In this document: positions 19,792 through 33,317 of the stretch, piece by piece
Layout of the letters: every line of letters starts with the position of its first letter
Numbering within the stretch: the first letter of the stretch is position 1
From: Amphibacillus jilinensis Y1
GTDB taxonomy: Bacteria > Bacillota > Bacilli > Bacillales > Amphibacillaceae
Length of the DNA stretch: 64,000 nt
Assembly (NCBI RefSeq): GCF_000306965.1
Contig: NZ_JH976434.1
Span: 1,310,357 to 1,374,356 of the forward strand
Reading direction: 5' to 3'
The notes under the pieces: model-generated
Told to the model about the DNA's origin: nothing
The model's database searches: none
Seen by the model: the letters and a program-made list of their open reading frames with translations, nothing else
Program-made: the position numbers and the translations under genes

Positions 19792-19844
19792 TTTTTTTAT
19801 TAATAAATAATATATAATATACTTCCATTAGGAGGATTTTATTC

Positions 19845-20987
19845 ATGAAATTTATTATTCAAAGAGATTTACTTTTAGAGAGTATACAACACGTCATGAA
19901 AGCTATTTCTTCTCGTGTAACTATTCCTATTCTTACAGGTATAAAAATTGAAGCAATAGAAGCAGGCATTAAATTAACAGGAAGCGACTCAGATGTTTCA
20001 ATTGAATCATTTATTCCAAAAGAAAATGACGGGATCGTTAATGTTGAACAAATAGAACCAGGTCAAATTGTTGTCCAATCAAAATACTTCCCTGATATTA
20101 TCCGAAAACTCCCATTAAAAACATTAGAAATTAATACGGATGATCAATTTCAAGTCAATATTGTTTCAGGAGGATCTGAATTTCACCTCAACGGTCAAGA
20201 TGCTATGGAATATCCACAACTTCCTGTCTTACATACCGATAATAGTTTTGAAATTAAAAATGATCTTCTCAAGGAATTAATTAAACAAACCGTGTTTGCA
20301 GTTTCAACTGTAGAAACGCGCCCTATTCTAACAGGCGTAAATATGCGGTTAGAAGACAACCTATTAAACTTTGTCGCAACAGATAGTCACCGTTTAGCTT
20401 CACGTAAAATTCCTTTATCTACTGAAAATGAAGGGTTATCATTTAAAGATGTTGTTATTCCAGGGAAGAGCTTAGTTGAACTTAATAAAATCATTGACGA
20501 CAGTGAAGAAACAATGTCTATAAGTGTTACAGAAAATCAAATATTATTTCAAACTAAAAATTTATACTTTCTCTCACGCTTATTAGAAGGCAATTATCCA
20601 GAGACATCACGACTTATTCCAGAACAAAGCAAAACGACTGTATTAACACAGACTAAAGCCTTACTTCAAGCAATTGACCGAGCCTCACTTTTAGCTAAAG
20701 AAAATAGAAATAACGTTGTTAAGCTAGAGACAAAAGGAAATAATCAACTACAAATAAGTAGTAATACGCCAGAAGTTGGTCAAGTCATCGAGGAAGTAAC
20801 CACAGAAAGTATTAACGGTGAAGATTTAAAGATTTCTTTTAGTGCTAAATATATGATTGATGCATTAAAAATTATTCAAGAAGATCATGTAGAAATTGAT
20901 TTTACAGGGGCAATGCGACCATTTATTATTAAACCACATGAAAATGAGCAAATTTTGCAGCTTATTTTACCTGTAAGAACGTATTAG
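19845..20987 (+). CDS. dnaN: DNA polymerase III beta sliding clamp
   Basis: 380 residues. Three clamp repeats; starts MKFIIQRDLLLESIQHVMKAI and ends with the typical LQLILPVRTY. ATDSHRLASRKIPL lies in the middle domain. Ring-shaped processivity factor for replicative polymerase. ATG follows AGGAGG. A hairpin-and-T terminator lies at 21072-21110 beyond a copy of the intergenic repeat. Confidence 0.98.
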   Translation: MKFIIQRDLLLESIQHVMKAISSRVTIPILTGIKIEAIEAGIKLTGSDSDVSIESFIPKENDGIVNVEQIEPGQIVVQSKYFPDIIRKLPLKTLEINTDDQFQVNIVSGGSEFHLNGQDAMEYPQLPVLHTDNSFEIKNDLLKELIKQTVFAVSTVETRPILTGVNMRLEDNLLNFVATDSHRLASRKIPLSTENEGLSFKDVVIPGKSLVELNKIIDDSEETMSISVTENQILFQTKNLYFLSRLLEGNYPETSRLIPEQSKTTVLTQTKALLQAIDRASLLAKENRNNVVKLETKGNNQLQISSNTPEVGQVIEEVTTESINGEDLKISFSAKYMIDALKIIQEDHVEIDFTGAMRPFIIKPHENEQILQLILPVRTY

Positions 20988-21000
20988 ATGGTTTTAATTA

Positions 21001-21059
21001 GTTATAAAACGAACCTTTAATCAGTAGACGTTTTCAAAGACGGTTATTTGTGATAAATA
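21001..21059 (-). repeat. Dispersed intergenic repeat, short form, reversed
   Basis: On the minus strand it reads TTATCACAAATAACCGTC ... CTACTGATTAAAGGTTCGTT, i.e. the two ends of the long repeat without its centre. Confidence 0.75.
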
Positions 21060-21071
21060 CGGAGTTTTTTC

Positions 21072-21110
21072 AAGATAGAGCTTGATCATGTCTGCTCTAT
21101 CTTCTTTTAT
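21072..21110 (+). terminator. Terminator after dnaN
   Basis: Perfect 10-bp stem AAGATAGAGC / GCTCTATCTT followed by CTTTTATTTG. Confidence 0.8.
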
Positions 21111-21281
21111 TTGTTATTTAAACGGACCCATATCAGCTGGGTACTTTGCTATTCGGACAATCTTTAGTAAAATAGATAGTAGAGCATATGTGTGATCGGA
21201 GCAATTGTGCTAAAAGTGGAAAGTTTGAGCTTTTTTTCGAAAGACTTATATAGATGACTGAGATTAGCTTCTTTAAACAGT

Positions 21282-21339
21282 TAGCATAAAACGAACCTTC
21301 AATCAGTGGGCGTTTTATGGACGGTTATCTGAGATAAAT
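21282..21339 (-). repeat. Dispersed intergenic repeat, short form, reversed
   Basis: Minus-strand reading TTATCTCAGATAACCGTCCA then CGCCCACTGATTGAAGGTTC; same orientation as the copy at 21001, 220 bp away, with the dnaN terminator between them. Best-preserved short form. Confidence 0.8.
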
Positions 21340-21406
21340 AAAAATAACGACATTCGTGAAAGCTAAACAAATACAGTTTTTCCTAACTAAAGAAAGGAGT
21401 TATATA

Positions 21407-21628
21407 GTGGAAACAGAAGAATTTAAAATTGATACGCAATACATTCAACTTGGGCAATTTTTAAAGTTGTCCAATATCGTGGAAAGTGGAGGTATGGTTA
21501 AATTATTTTTAAGTGAATATCCTGTTTTTATAAATGGAGAGCAAGATCAACGTAGAGGGCGTAAATTATACCATCGTGACTTAATAGAAATTGAAGATGT
21601 AGGTAGCTACCGCATTATAACTAACTAA
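21407..21628 (+). CDS. yaaA: YaaA, S4-domain RNA-binding protein
   Basis: 73 residues starting at the GTG at 21407 (VETEEFKIDTQYIQLGQFLK); AAAGGAG is 7 nt upstream, and the upstream ATG at 21356 would add 17 residues foreign to the family. The S4-like fold shows QLGQFLKLSNIVESGG and the short RRGRKLYHRDLIEI block. Small S4 protein conserved between dnaN and recF across Firmicutes, implicated in ribosome biogenesis. Located between the repeat pair and a possible small membrane ORF. Confidence 0.93.
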   Translation: METEEFKIDTQYIQLGQFLKLSNIVESGGMVKLFLSEYPVFINGEQDQRRGRKLYHRDLIEIEDVGSYRIITN

Positions 21629-21677
21629 TCGACTTCATTTTCTCTACAACGAGGCAATGGACTGTTTTCTTTAGGTA

Positions 21678-21818
21678 ATGCCTTGGTTTTATTATCGATT
21701 AGGAAAGTATTACCGTCAGCCCATGAAACGGAAATTAAAAGTCCTAAGTATAAGAAAAACACTGCAGTGTTATCTCATACTATTAGCCACCTACTTAGTC
21801 ACTTTCTTAATCGTATAA
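21678..21818 (+). CDS. Possible 46-residue single-pass membrane peptide
   Basis: ATG at 21678 opens MPWFYYRLGKYYRQPMKRK, a basic aromatic start, then YLILLATYLVTFLIV as one membrane segment at the end; stop 18 bp before recF. An AGGT lies only 2-3 nt before the ATG, so initiation signal is weak; a second in-frame ATG at 21723 would leave 31 residues. Not a family I recognise. It could be chance coding in the 208-bp yaaA-recF gap. Confidence 0.3.
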   Translation: MPWFYYRLGKYYRQPMKRKLKVLSIRKTLQCYLILLATYLVTFLIV

Positions 21819-21836
21819 AAAGGAAGGCATCATTCT

Positions 21837-22961
21837 ATGTACATTAAAGATATAAAGTTAATGAATTATCGGAATTATCCAAAGCTTGAACTCACCTTTG
21901 ATGATCGGATCAATGTGATTATCGGTGAAAATGCGCAAGGTAAAACCAATTTGATGGAAGCTATTTATGTTCTAGCTTTTTCTAAATCTTATCGAACAGC
22001 TAAAGATAAAGAACTTATTCAATGGGAGCAAAGTTATGCTAAAATAGAAGGTACGGTCTTTAAAAGACAATATCATATCCCACTAGAAATTCAATTTTCA
22101 ACCAAAGGAAAAAGAGCAAAGCTCAATCATCTAGAACAAAAAAGATTGAGTGATTATATAGGCGCACTTAATCTGGTTATGTTTGCTCCGGAAGATCTTA
22201 ATCTGGTAAAAGGAAGTCCTCAGGTTAGACGACGCTTTATTGATATGGAAATTGGCCAGATACAGCCTGTGTATATTTATCATCTTGGGCAATATCAAAA
22301 AATATTAAAACAACGCAATGCTTTGTTAAAGGCGTTACAAAGGCGGAAGACCACTGATCAAACCATGTTAGATGTACTCACTGAACAACTTATCGACCAT
22401 GCGCGTGTGATTGTTGAAAAACGCTTTTTATTTTTAACGTTACTTCGGAAATGGGCTGCATCGATTCATCAAGGCATTAGTCAAGACAAAGAGAATTTAA
22501 CGATTTCTTATGATGCAACGATTGATGTATTAGAAAGCGATGATAAGGAAAAAATAAAGAGGATATATAACGACACCTTTAATCTAAATAGAGATAAAGA
22601 GATTGATCGTGGCAGTACGTTGTATGGTCCTCACCGCGATGATTTATCTTTTTATATCAATGATCGAAACGTGCAAACCTTCGGATCACAAGGACAGCAA
22701 CGGACGACAGCACTGTCTTTAAAACTAGCTGAAATTGAATTAATAAAAAGTGAAGTCGGAGAATACCCCGTTCTTTTATTAGATGATGTGTTAAGTGAAT
22801 TGGATCAATATCGTCAATCACATTTATTACATACCATTAAAGGTAAAGTACAAACGTTTGTTTCTACAACGAGCATTACTGATATTCAACATGAAACGAT
22901 CAACCAAGCAGAACTATTTTATGTCGAGAATGGTTCAATAACGAAACAGAAAAGAGGCTAA
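21837..22961 (+). CDS. recF: RecF, recombination mediator ATPase
   Basis: 374 residues. SMC-like head: Walker [10 protein letters not shown] near residue 30, signature [18 protein letters not shown], Walker [14 protein letters not shown]. Loads RecA at gaps with RecO and RecR. ATG at 21837; AAAGGAAGG upstream. Two bases before remB. Confidence 0.98.
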   Translation: MYIKDIKLMNYRNYPKLELTFDDRINVIIGENAQGKTNLMEAIYVLAFSKSYRTAKDKELIQWEQSYAKIEGTVFKRQYHIPLEIQFSTKGKRAKLNHLEQKRLSDYIGALNLVMFAPEDLNLVKGSPQVRRRFIDMEIGQIQPVYIYHLGQYQKILKQRNALLKALQRRKTTDQTMLDVLTEQLIDHARVIVEKRFLFLTLLRKWAASIHQGISQDKENLTISYDATIDVLESDDKEKIKRIYNDTFNLNRDKEIDRGSTLYGPHRDDLSFYINDRNVQTFGSQGQQRTTALSLKLAEIELIKSEVGEYPVLLLDDVLSELDQYRQSHLLHTIKGKVQTFVSTTSITDIQHETINQAELFYVENGSITKQKRG

Positions 22962-22963
22962 TT

Positions 22964-23254
22964 ATGTTTATTCATATTGGTGATGATCAAGTGATTCGTT
23001 CAGATCAGATCATTGTAATGATTGATCAACAGTATGTAGCGTCATCTTCGATTAATGAAGAGATGATCGAACATCAAGAAGAAGTAGAAGATATGCCTCA
23101 GTTAGATCATGATTTGACTAAATCAATTATCATTACAAAAGATCATGTCTACTATAGTCCTTTATCGATTTTAACGTTAAGGAAAAGAGCGAGCATGATC
23201 TCGACATTAAGTCATTTAGATGATTATACCGATAGTGATACTTATGATACATGA
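22964..23254 (+). CDS. remB: RemB (YaaB) extracellular-matrix regulator family
   Basis: 96 residues. N-terminus MFIHIGDDQVIRSDQIIVMID and C-terminal IITKDHVYYSPLSILTLRKR match the RemB/YaaB family, linked in Bacillus to biofilm matrix gene activation. An acidic insertion (residues 35-55, EEMIEHQEEVEDMPQLDHD) makes it a little longer than usual. Two bases after recF, before gyrB. Confidence 0.88.
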   Translation: MFIHIGDDQVIRSDQIIVMIDQQYVASSSINEEMIEHQEEVEDMPQLDHDLTKSIIITKDHVYYSPLSILTLRKRASMISTLSHLDDYTDSDTYDT

Positions 23255-23356
23255 TGGCTTGACCACATAATATTTGCTCAATCAAATCGTTTACGATTTT
23301 TTAATATAAATAAAATCAGACCATCTTAATCGATTGTGTCTTAAATGAGAGTGTAG

Positions 23357-25294
<1,938 letters not shown>

Positions 25295-25339
25295 TCGATG
25301 GATGAGTATATGTTCCTCAGTTGGATAGGAGGTAATTGA

Positions 25340-27817
25340 ATGGTGGATAACCAACGTCCCCAAGTACAAGAAATAAATATTGGAAAAGAAATGCGCACAT
25401 CTTTTTTAGATTATGCAATGAGTGTTATAGTTGCTCGTGCCTTACCAGATGTACGTGACGGTTTAAAACCTGTGCACCGTCGTATTTTATATGCGATGAA
25501 TGATCTTGGTATGCATGCAGATAAAGCCTATAAAAAATCGGCACGTATTGTTGGTGATGTAATCGGGAAATATCACCCGCATGGTGATTCTGCTGTGTAT
25601 GAAGCAATGGTTAGGATGGCTCAAGATTTTAGTTATCGTTATATGCTTGTTGATGGTCATGGGAATTTTGGTTCTGTAGATGGTGATCCAGCAGCGGCTA
25701 TGCGTTACACAGAAGCTAAAATGTCTAAAATATCAATGGAACTGTTACGTGATATTAATAAGAATACCATTGATTATACGGACAATTATGACGGTTCTGA
25801 ACGTGAACCTAAAGTATTACCTGCTCGTTTTCCAAATTTACTAGTAAACGGTGCATCAGGTATTGCCGTCGGTATGGCTACAAATATGCCACCGCATCAG
25901 TTGGGGGAAACCATTGATGCTGTATTAGCCGTTAGTGAAAACCCAGATATTACGGTCGACGAGTTGATGGAGCATCATATTAAAGGTCCTGACTTCCCTA
26001 CCGGTGCAATGGTGTTAGGTCGTTCTGGTATTCGAAAGGCTTATGAAACTGGTAAAGGATCAATAACTATTCGAGCGAAAGCAGAAATTGAAGAACAAGC
26101 AAATGGTAAATCCCGTATTCTAGTGTCTGAGCTACCTTATCAAGTGAATAAAGCAAAGCTCGTTGAAAAAATTGCTGAATTAGCTCGTGATAAGAAAATT
26201 GAAGGTATTACTGATCTAAGAGATGAGTCTGATCGGAATGGGATGCGTATTGTCATTGAATTGCGTCGAGATGCCAACCCTAATGTTTTATTAAATAATT
26301 TATATAAGCAAACCTCTTTGCAAACCTCTTTTGGGATTAACATGTTAGCACTAGTTGATGGACAACCGAAAGTTCTGACATTAAAGCAAGCACTTGAACA
26401 TTATTTAGCACACCAAAAAGAGATTATTAGACGTCGAACAGCTTATGAATTAGAAAAAGCAGAAGCACGTGCTCACATATTAGAAGGTTTAAGAATAGCA
26501 CTCGATCATATTGATGCGATCATTCAATTAATTAGACAATCAAAAACAGCGGATGAGGCACGTGAAGGGCTAATGACTCACTATCAATTAACTGAGAAAC
26601 AAGCCCAGGCGATTCTAGATATGCGTTTACAACGATTAACAGGCTTGGAACGTGACAAGATTGAAAACGAGTATAAAGAATTGATCAATACCATTGCAGA
26701 ACTCAAGGCTATTTTAGCAGATGAGGAAAAAGTTCTTGAAATTATTCGTGAAGAGCTAGAAGAAATAAAGGAACGTTTTAATGATAAACGTCGAACAGAA
26801 ATTGTTTCTGGAGGCGTTGATTTCTTTGAAGATGAAGATTTAATTCCTGAAGAAGATATTGTTGTCACACTTACCCATAAAGGTTATATAAAACGTTTAC
26901 CATCTTCCACATATCGTACACAGCGCCGTGGTGGCCGTGGAGTACAAGGGATGGATACAAACGAGGACGATTTTGTTGAACATTTAGTCTCTACGTCAAC
27001 ACACGATACCGTCTTATTCTTTACTAATAAAGGAAAAGTCTATCGTCTGAAAGGCTATGAAATTCCAGAGTTTAGCCGTACGGCTAAAGGTTTGCCAATA
27101 ATCAATTTGCTTGAAATTGAGAAAGGTGAATGGATCAATGCCGTCATTACTGTACATGAGTTTGAGTCAGAGTCGTACTTATTTTTCACAACAAAATACG
27201 GTATTTCAAAGCGTACGCAACTCAGTCAATTTGCAAACATTCGTAAAGGTGGCTTAATCGCGTTAAATTTACGTGAGCAAGATGAGTTGATTTCTGTGCG
27301 GTTAACAGATGGTAAGAAGGATATTATGATCGCCACTAGAGAAGGCTCACTAATCCGCTTTGAAGAAACTCAAATTCGATCAATGGGTAGAACCGCCGCT
27401 GGTGTGAAAGGAATCTCGTTGCGTGAAGGCGATGAAGTCGTCTCTATGGAAATTATTGAAGAAGATGATTACGTCTTAAACGTCACGGAGCATGGCTATG
27501 GGAAGCAAACCCCAGCCGAAGAGTATCGAATGATTAATCGTGGTGGTAAAGGGGTCTCTACAAGTAATATCACTGAAAAAACCGGTAAGGTTGTTGCTGT
27601 GAAAGCTGTTAGTGGTGAGGAAGATCTGATGATTATGACCGTATCAGGTGTGCTAATTAGAATGTCTGTTGATAGTATTTCAAAAACGGGAAGAAATACC
27701 CAAGGTGTAAGGTTAATTCGTTTGCAAGATGATGAAAGAGTAGCTACAGTAGCTAGCATCGAACAAAAAGAAGTCGAAGAAGACGAAGAGAATCAAATAG
27801 TGCAAGAAGAAGAGTAA
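25340..27817 (+). CDS. gyrA: DNA gyrase subunit A
   Basis: 825 residues. QRDR region [23 protein letters not shown] with Ser/Tyr catalytic region [12 protein letters not shown]; six-bladed C-terminal domain with the GyrA box [11 protein letters not shown] and an acidic tail ending [16 protein letters not shown] preceded by AGGAGG. The quinolone-resistance region has Ser83-equivalent serine, so no obvious resistance change. Forms the A2B2 gyrase with GyrB. Confidence 0.98.
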   Translation: MVDNQRPQVQEINIGKEMRTSFLDYAMSVIVARALPDVRDGLKPVHRRILYAMNDLGMHADKAYKKSARIVGDVIGKYHPHGDSAVYEAMVRMAQDFSYRYMLVDGHGNFGSVDGDPAAAMRYTEAKMSKISMELLRDINKNTIDYTDNYDGSEREPKVLPARFPNLLVNGASGIAVGMATNMPPHQLGETIDAVLAVSENPDITVDELMEHHIKGPDFPTGAMVLGRSGIRKAYETGKGSITIRAKAEIEEQANGKSRILVSELPYQVNKAKLVEKIAELARDKKIEGITDLRDESDRNGMRIVIELRRDANPNVLLNNLYKQTSLQTSFGINMLALVDGQPKVLTLKQALEHYLAHQKEIIRRRTAYELEKAEARAHILEGLRIALDHIDAIIQLIRQSKTADEAREGLMTHYQLTEKQAQAILDMRLQRLTGLERDKIENEYKELINTIAELKAILADEEKVLEIIREELEEIKERFNDKRRTEIVSGGVDFFEDEDLIPEEDIVVTLTHKGYIKRLPSSTYRTQRRGGRGVQGMDTNEDDFVEHLVSTSTHDTVLFFTNKGKVYRLKGYEIPEFSRTAKGLPIINLLEIEKGEWINAVITVHEFESESYLFFTTKYGISKRTQLSQFANIRKGGLIALNLREQDELISVRLTDGKKDIMIATREGSLIRFEETQIRSMGRTAAGVKGISLREGDEVVSMEIIEEDDYVLNVTEHGYGKQTPAEEYRMINRGGKGVSTSNITEKTGKVVAVKAVSGEEDLMIMTVSGVLIRMSVDSISKTGRNTQGVRLIRLQDDERVATVASIEQKEVEEDEENQIVQEEE

Positions 27818-28036
27818 TCACATCAATTATTTTCAATTTTGTTTCTGTCAATCGAATGTGTTGTGCCCTTGGAAAATAACCGTACAAAATAAATGCGTAA
27901 TCGAACTATCTGAAGATCCACGTCTCCTCCACATCGTTGAAGCATAAATGATTCCTGTCACCTTTTGTGGCAGGATCTAACTTTATGACATCCTATAGTC
28001 GCGGGGACGTGCCGGCGGCTGAGGTTATCTTTGTGT
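27818..28036. other. gyrA-downstream spacer with hairpin
   Basis: No gene. A hairpin GATTCCTGTCA / TGGCAGGATC at about 27951-27977 with only a weak T tract may be the gyrA terminator. GGTTATCTTTGTG at 28023-28035 pairs with CACAGATAACC at the left end of the following repeat. Confidence 0.4.
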
Positions 28037-28236
28037 TTACACAGATAACCATCCATAAAACATCCATTAAAATAGATAATAAAGGTAAATCTATTGAATT
28101 GGGCGATAACGGATGCTGATGTTCTGATCGGATCAACTAACAATCAGTGGGTGGGTAAGAGCGTAGACTAAAACCGCCGCATCGTGTGGCAACGTCCTGT
28201 AGGCCTTCGCGCGCTGATTGAAGGTTGTTTTATCTA
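28037..28236 (+). repeat. Dispersed intergenic repeat, long form with enlarged right loop
   Basis: Blocks ACAGATAACCATCCATAAAA, AATAGATAATAAAGGTAAAT, GGGCGATAACGGATGCTGAT, ACAATCAGTGGGTGGG and GCGCTGATTGAAGGTTGTTT occur in the same order as in other copies. The loop between the last two is about 45 bases longer than usual. Confidence 0.75.
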
Positions 28237-28287
28237 AGACGTTATTGTGCCAAGCCTTACAAATCTTATGCTCAGGTGGTGAACCTA

Positions 28288-29379
28288 TTGCTTGTACATC
28301 CTAATCAACTTGTACCAAATTGTATTGTGAAGACAGATGTTTATGGACAAAACAATCGCCCTATTGTGCTTAAAGGGACAATTGTTACAGATATGCACAT
28401 GAAAGTGCTAAACAGCTTTTTAGTCACTCAGGTTGAAGTCTCATCTAAATTAGCTAATGGTCAATCTTTTCAGCCAGACCAAGACTTTGCTGACAAAACG
28501 CAGCAAAGCAAAGCTGAACATGATCAACCTTCATTGCCTACTTTCCTTGACCAGTATCATCAAGTTGTTAAAGACTATCAACAAATGTTTAAACAATGGC
28601 AAAATGGTGCAGTAATCGATATGCATCAAGTGAGACAAATGATTTTACCGTTGTTAGAACGTGTCGATCACAATCATGCTGATATTTTGTTGATTGCTAA
28701 CCAATCAACAAAGCAATCTTATTTTTATCACCATAGTGTTTCAATGAGTTTATTAACTGCTATTTTAGCAAAACGCCTAGGATTTGATAAGGAATGGATA
28801 CAAATTAGTATAGCTGCATTACTGGCTGATAGTGGAATGGCTAAGCTAAATAAAGCACATTTCGAAAAAAACGGTAAGTTACTTAATCATGATTATCAAG
28901 AAATAAAAAAACATCCTACCTATTCTTATCGTTACCTTGAAAAGATCCCAACATTAGCAAAGGCAGTAAAATTAGCTGTTTTACAGCATCATGAGCGAAT
29001 AGATAGCCAAGGTTATCCGCTCGGTGTACCTGGTGATAAAGTTCATCCCTATGCCAAAATTATTGCGATTGCTGATGCTTATCATGCGATGACAGCAGAT
29101 CGGTATTATCAAGATAAGTGTTTATTCTTTTCTGTCATTTCAACAATGAAAAAACAAGTGAATCACCAATTCGATCGTCGCTATTTAAATGTTTTTATTA
29201 CAAGTTTGGAAGACGCGTTATTGGGTGAAAAAGTTTATCTATCTGATGGAACAATAGGCACACTTGTCGCATTAGAATATGAGGACTTACCAGAAACGAT
29301 GATCCAATTGACCGAAACGAACCAAATAATCTCAATTGGTGAAAATGATCAGTTGATGATTAATCATCTTATTAAATAA
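28288..29379 (+). CDS. Degenerate HD-GYP domain protein
   Basis: About 363 residues from the TTG at 28288 (GGTGG is 8 nt upstream); an upstream TTG at 28225 lies inside a repeat and is less likely. N-terminal 130 residues are family-specific. The HD-GYP core has AALLADSGMAKL where HD-GYP enzymes have HDIGK, so the histidine of the metal dyad is replaced by Ala; HHERIDSQGYP keeps most of the GYP motif. A c-di-GMP phosphodiesterase activity is therefore doubtful; binding or signalling only is inference. Sits between gyrA and guaB, where yaaC occurs in B. subtilis. Confidence 0.8.
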   Translation: MLVHPNQLVPNCIVKTDVYGQNNRPIVLKGTIVTDMHMKVLNSFLVTQVEVSSKLANGQSFQPDQDFADKTQQSKAEHDQPSLPTFLDQYHQVVKDYQQMFKQWQNGAVIDMHQVRQMILPLLERVDHNHADILLIANQSTKQSYFYHHSVSMSLLTAILAKRLGFDKEWIQISIAALLADSGMAKLNKAHFEKNGKLLNHDYQEIKKHPTYSYRYLEKIPTLAKAVKLAVLQHHERIDSQGYPLGVPGDKVHPYAKIIAIADAYHAMTADRYYQDKCLFFSVISTMKKQVNHQFDRRYLNVFITSLEDALLGEKVYLSDGTIGTLVALEYEDLPETMIQLTETNQIISIGENDQLMINHLIK

Positions 29380-29512
29380 TTGAAAAGCTGCATGATAGCC
29401 ATTTAATTAGCTGTGATGTGACTTTTTTATATTAAGCGAATCGAATGAGCGTGTTCAAAATGCTTATCTCACTTAAGATATCCTCCCCAATGCTTTTCAA
29501 ATTTGATTAATC

Positions 29513-29656
29513 ATTTATCACAGATAAGCGTTCGTAAACCCGCTCTCAAAATAGAGAACAGAGGTAAATCTATTTAGGCGAGTGAAAACGAACACTAATG
29601 TTCTGATCCGCTAAATTAACAATCAGTGGGCGAAGAACGAGAACACTCACTAAATG
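29513..29656 (+). repeat. Dispersed intergenic repeat, long form
   Basis: Starts TTTATCACAGATAAGCGTTC, has ATAGAGAACAGAGGTAAA in the centre and AACAATCAGTGGGCGAAGAA in the right part; the terminal block GATTGAAGGTTCGTT is degenerate here. The interval 29380-29879 otherwise holds no gene. Confidence 0.8.
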
Positions 29657-29790
29657 ATGTTTGTTATATTTTTTAACAACTTAAAAAGCTCGCTTTCCTC
29701 TTATATTTCACTGAAAATTCAGTCATTTGACTACTTTTATCTCGATTTAAGCTTAATTTTTAAAAAGTTGCAATCTATGCTTAAAAAAGG

Positions 29791-29819
29791 TTGAAAAACT
29801 AATTTTGTTATCGTATTGT
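29791..29819 (+). promoter_or_regulatory. Likely sigma-A promoter of guaB
   Basis: TTGAAA (29791-29796), 17-bp spacer, TATTGT (29814-29819); guaB begins 61 bp downstream. Confidence 0.5.
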
Positions 29820-29867
29820 AAATAACAATAAGAAAAGCTTGTATAGATAAATAAAGCTAATCAATAA

Positions 29868-31352
<1,485 letters not shown>

Positions 31353-31476
31353 GGCTTCGACAAACGCCAATCGTTTTTAGTCTTAGTAACGAACCATCAC
31401 AAAATTTAAAAAAAGAAGTGAAAAGTACAATCTAAAGTTTGATATGAAAAATGACTGTTGTAATTGAAATAACGCT

Positions 31477-31509
31477 AGCAGGTGAGGAAATCTATCTTAC
31501 CTGCTTTTA
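31477..31509 (+). terminator. Terminator after guaB
   Basis: AGCAGGTGAGG pairs with CTTACCTGCT (stem about 9 bp with one mismatch) then TTTTAT. The surrounding 31353-31691 holds no gene. Confidence 0.7.
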
Positions 31510-31691
31510 TCACTGCTAGTGTCTTGACTTTCTCAACGACCAAACAGTGAAAGAAAAACAAAAAAATTTATCTTAATTTTGTTAGAATGAAGTGATTATT
31601 TGGTAGAAAATACAGACAAAAGTAGATATCTAAAAAGATAGGAATATGATAGAATAACGAAGTGGAACAAATTTTGTGGAGGTAATGGAAG

Positions 31692-33023
31692 TTGAAAAAT
31701 ATAACAAAAATTTTCGTTAGTCTATTAGCAACGATGTTATTAGTCGGTATTATTGATGTGAGCGTTAAACACGTTTACGCACAGACATTAGATATTGAAG
31801 CAGAATCTGCTATTTTAATAGATGCAGAAACAGGAGAAATTCTATTTGCGAAAAATGCTGATATGAAATTGCCACCGGCTAGTATGACCAAAATGATGAC
31901 GGAATATTTGGTCTTAGAGGCTATTAATGAAGGCCAAATTGATTGGGATACGACAATACAAATTAGTGACTACCCATACAGTATTTCAGCTAATAATTCT
32001 TTTTCTGGAATTGGTTTAACGCAAAATCAAGATTATAATGTAAGACAACTTTATGAAGGTATGGCGATTATTTCTGATAATGCTACGACCATTGCTTTAG
32101 CTGAGTTGGTTGCAGGTTCTGAAAGTGAATTTGTCAAAATGATGAATGCTAAAGGTGAAGCGTTAGGTTTAACTGATTTTGAGTTTGTCAATGCAACAGG
32201 TTTAAATAATGCAAGCTTAGGTGACAACTATCCTGAAGGTACTGCCCCGGATGCTGATAATTTGATATCTGCACGATCAACTGCGATATTAGCCTATCAT
32301 TTAGTTAATGATTATCCAGAGGTGCTAGAGTTTTCTAGTACGTTACGTTCTGAACTCGATGGTGAACAACTAGAGAATTTAAACTGGATGTTACCATGGA
32401 ACAACGATAATTTTTCACAGTATTATTATGAAGGTGTTGATGGCTTGAAAACGGGCTTTACAACAGAAGCAGGATATAGTTTTACAGGTACTGCTGAGCG
32501 AGATGGTCAACGTCTGGTGTCCGTTGTCATGAGAACAGATAGCTATGGCGCACGCTTTAAAGAAACAGGTAAGCTATTCGATTATGGTTTTGAGCAATTT
32601 AGTAAAATAGAGCTTTTTGCTGAAGGGTATCAAATAGATGATCAATCAGTTATTGAAGTTAGCCAAGGAAAAGATAGTCAAGTAGAGGTAGAGTTAGCTG
32701 AGAACCTTTCGGCTATGGTTCGTAATGGTGAAGAAGATGCTTATACGATTGAGTATGTCTTTGATGAAGATAAATTAACTGACGATGGTCAACTCATTGC
32801 GCCAATTGAACAAGGAGAAAGTGTTGGTAAAGCAAGGTTAATTTATGAAGGAAACGTCGAATATGGTAATATTTATCCTGACCAATCTAATCAAACGGTT
32901 GATTTGGTTGCTGTTGCCGAAGTCGAACGTGCGAATTGGTTTATGCTTACGATGGGGGCAATTGGTAGTTTCTTTAGTAACCTATTTTCAAATTTGGTAG
33001 AGGCTGTAACCGGTTGGTTTTAG
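31692..33023 (+). CDS. dacA: D-alanyl-D-alanine carboxypeptidase DacA (PBP5)
   Basis: 443 residues, TTG start with GGAGGT 8 nt upstream. Signal peptide (about 1-30, ending VYAQ). Penicillin-binding motifs: SMTK with catalytic Ser64, SDN in IISDNATT, and KTG in GLKTGFTTEAGY. C-terminal beta domain and an amphipathic membrane anchor (last 25 residues). Trims the pentapeptide terminal D-Ala. Highly acidic, fitting secreted proteins of alkaliphilic or halophilic bacilli (inference). Confidence 0.96.
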   Translation: MKNITKIFVSLLATMLLVGIIDVSVKHVYAQTLDIEAESAILIDAETGEILFAKNADMKLPPASMTKMMTEYLVLEAINEGQIDWDTTIQISDYPYSISANNSFSGIGLTQNQDYNVRQLYEGMAIISDNATTIALAELVAGSESEFVKMMNAKGEALGLTDFEFVNATGLNNASLGDNYPEGTAPDADNLISARSTAILAYHLVNDYPEVLEFSSTLRSELDGEQLENLNWMLPWNNDNFSQYYYEGVDGLKTGFTTEAGYSFTGTAERDGQRLVSVVMRTDSYGARFKETGKLFDYGFEQFSKIELFAEGYQIDDQSVIEVSQGKDSQVEVELAENLSAMVRNGEEDAYTIEYVFDEDKLTDDGQLIAPIEQGESVGKARLIYEGNVEYGNIYPDQSNQTVDLVAVAEVERANWFMLTMGAIGSFFSNLFSNLVEAVTGWF

Positions 33024-33025
33024 AC

Positions 33026-33062
33026 AAAGGTTCAAGAGCATAAGTTGTTCTTGAACCTTTTC
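33026..33062 (+). terminator. Terminator after dacA
   Basis: AAAGGTTCAAGA(G) pairs with TCTTGAACCTTT around a TAAGTTG-type loop, followed by TCTTC. Starts 3 bp after the dacA stop. Confidence 0.85.
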
Positions 33063-33317
33063 TTCTCAAATTTAGGGAACGATAAAAATAGCTGAAGACA
33101 ATTACGAAAGAACAGATGAGATCATATCGATGGCATCGTGACTTCTTTTTCTCAATTGATCAGCTTAAGTCACCTTTGCTCGAATTATCGCTAAAATCTT
33201 AAAACGCGCTTGCACATCAAGCACGGGTAGGATAAAATGTTAGCTAATTAAAAGAGGAATCCAAGCGTTTGCTCTTAAAATAAGTGAGCGAATACAAAAC
33301 AAATAGGGGGATATGGA

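Noticed and set aside
28225..28287. Upstream TTG start extending the HD-GYP protein by 21 residues
   Set aside because: It begins within a repeat copy and has no ribosome site; the TTG at 28288 has GGTGG at good spacing.
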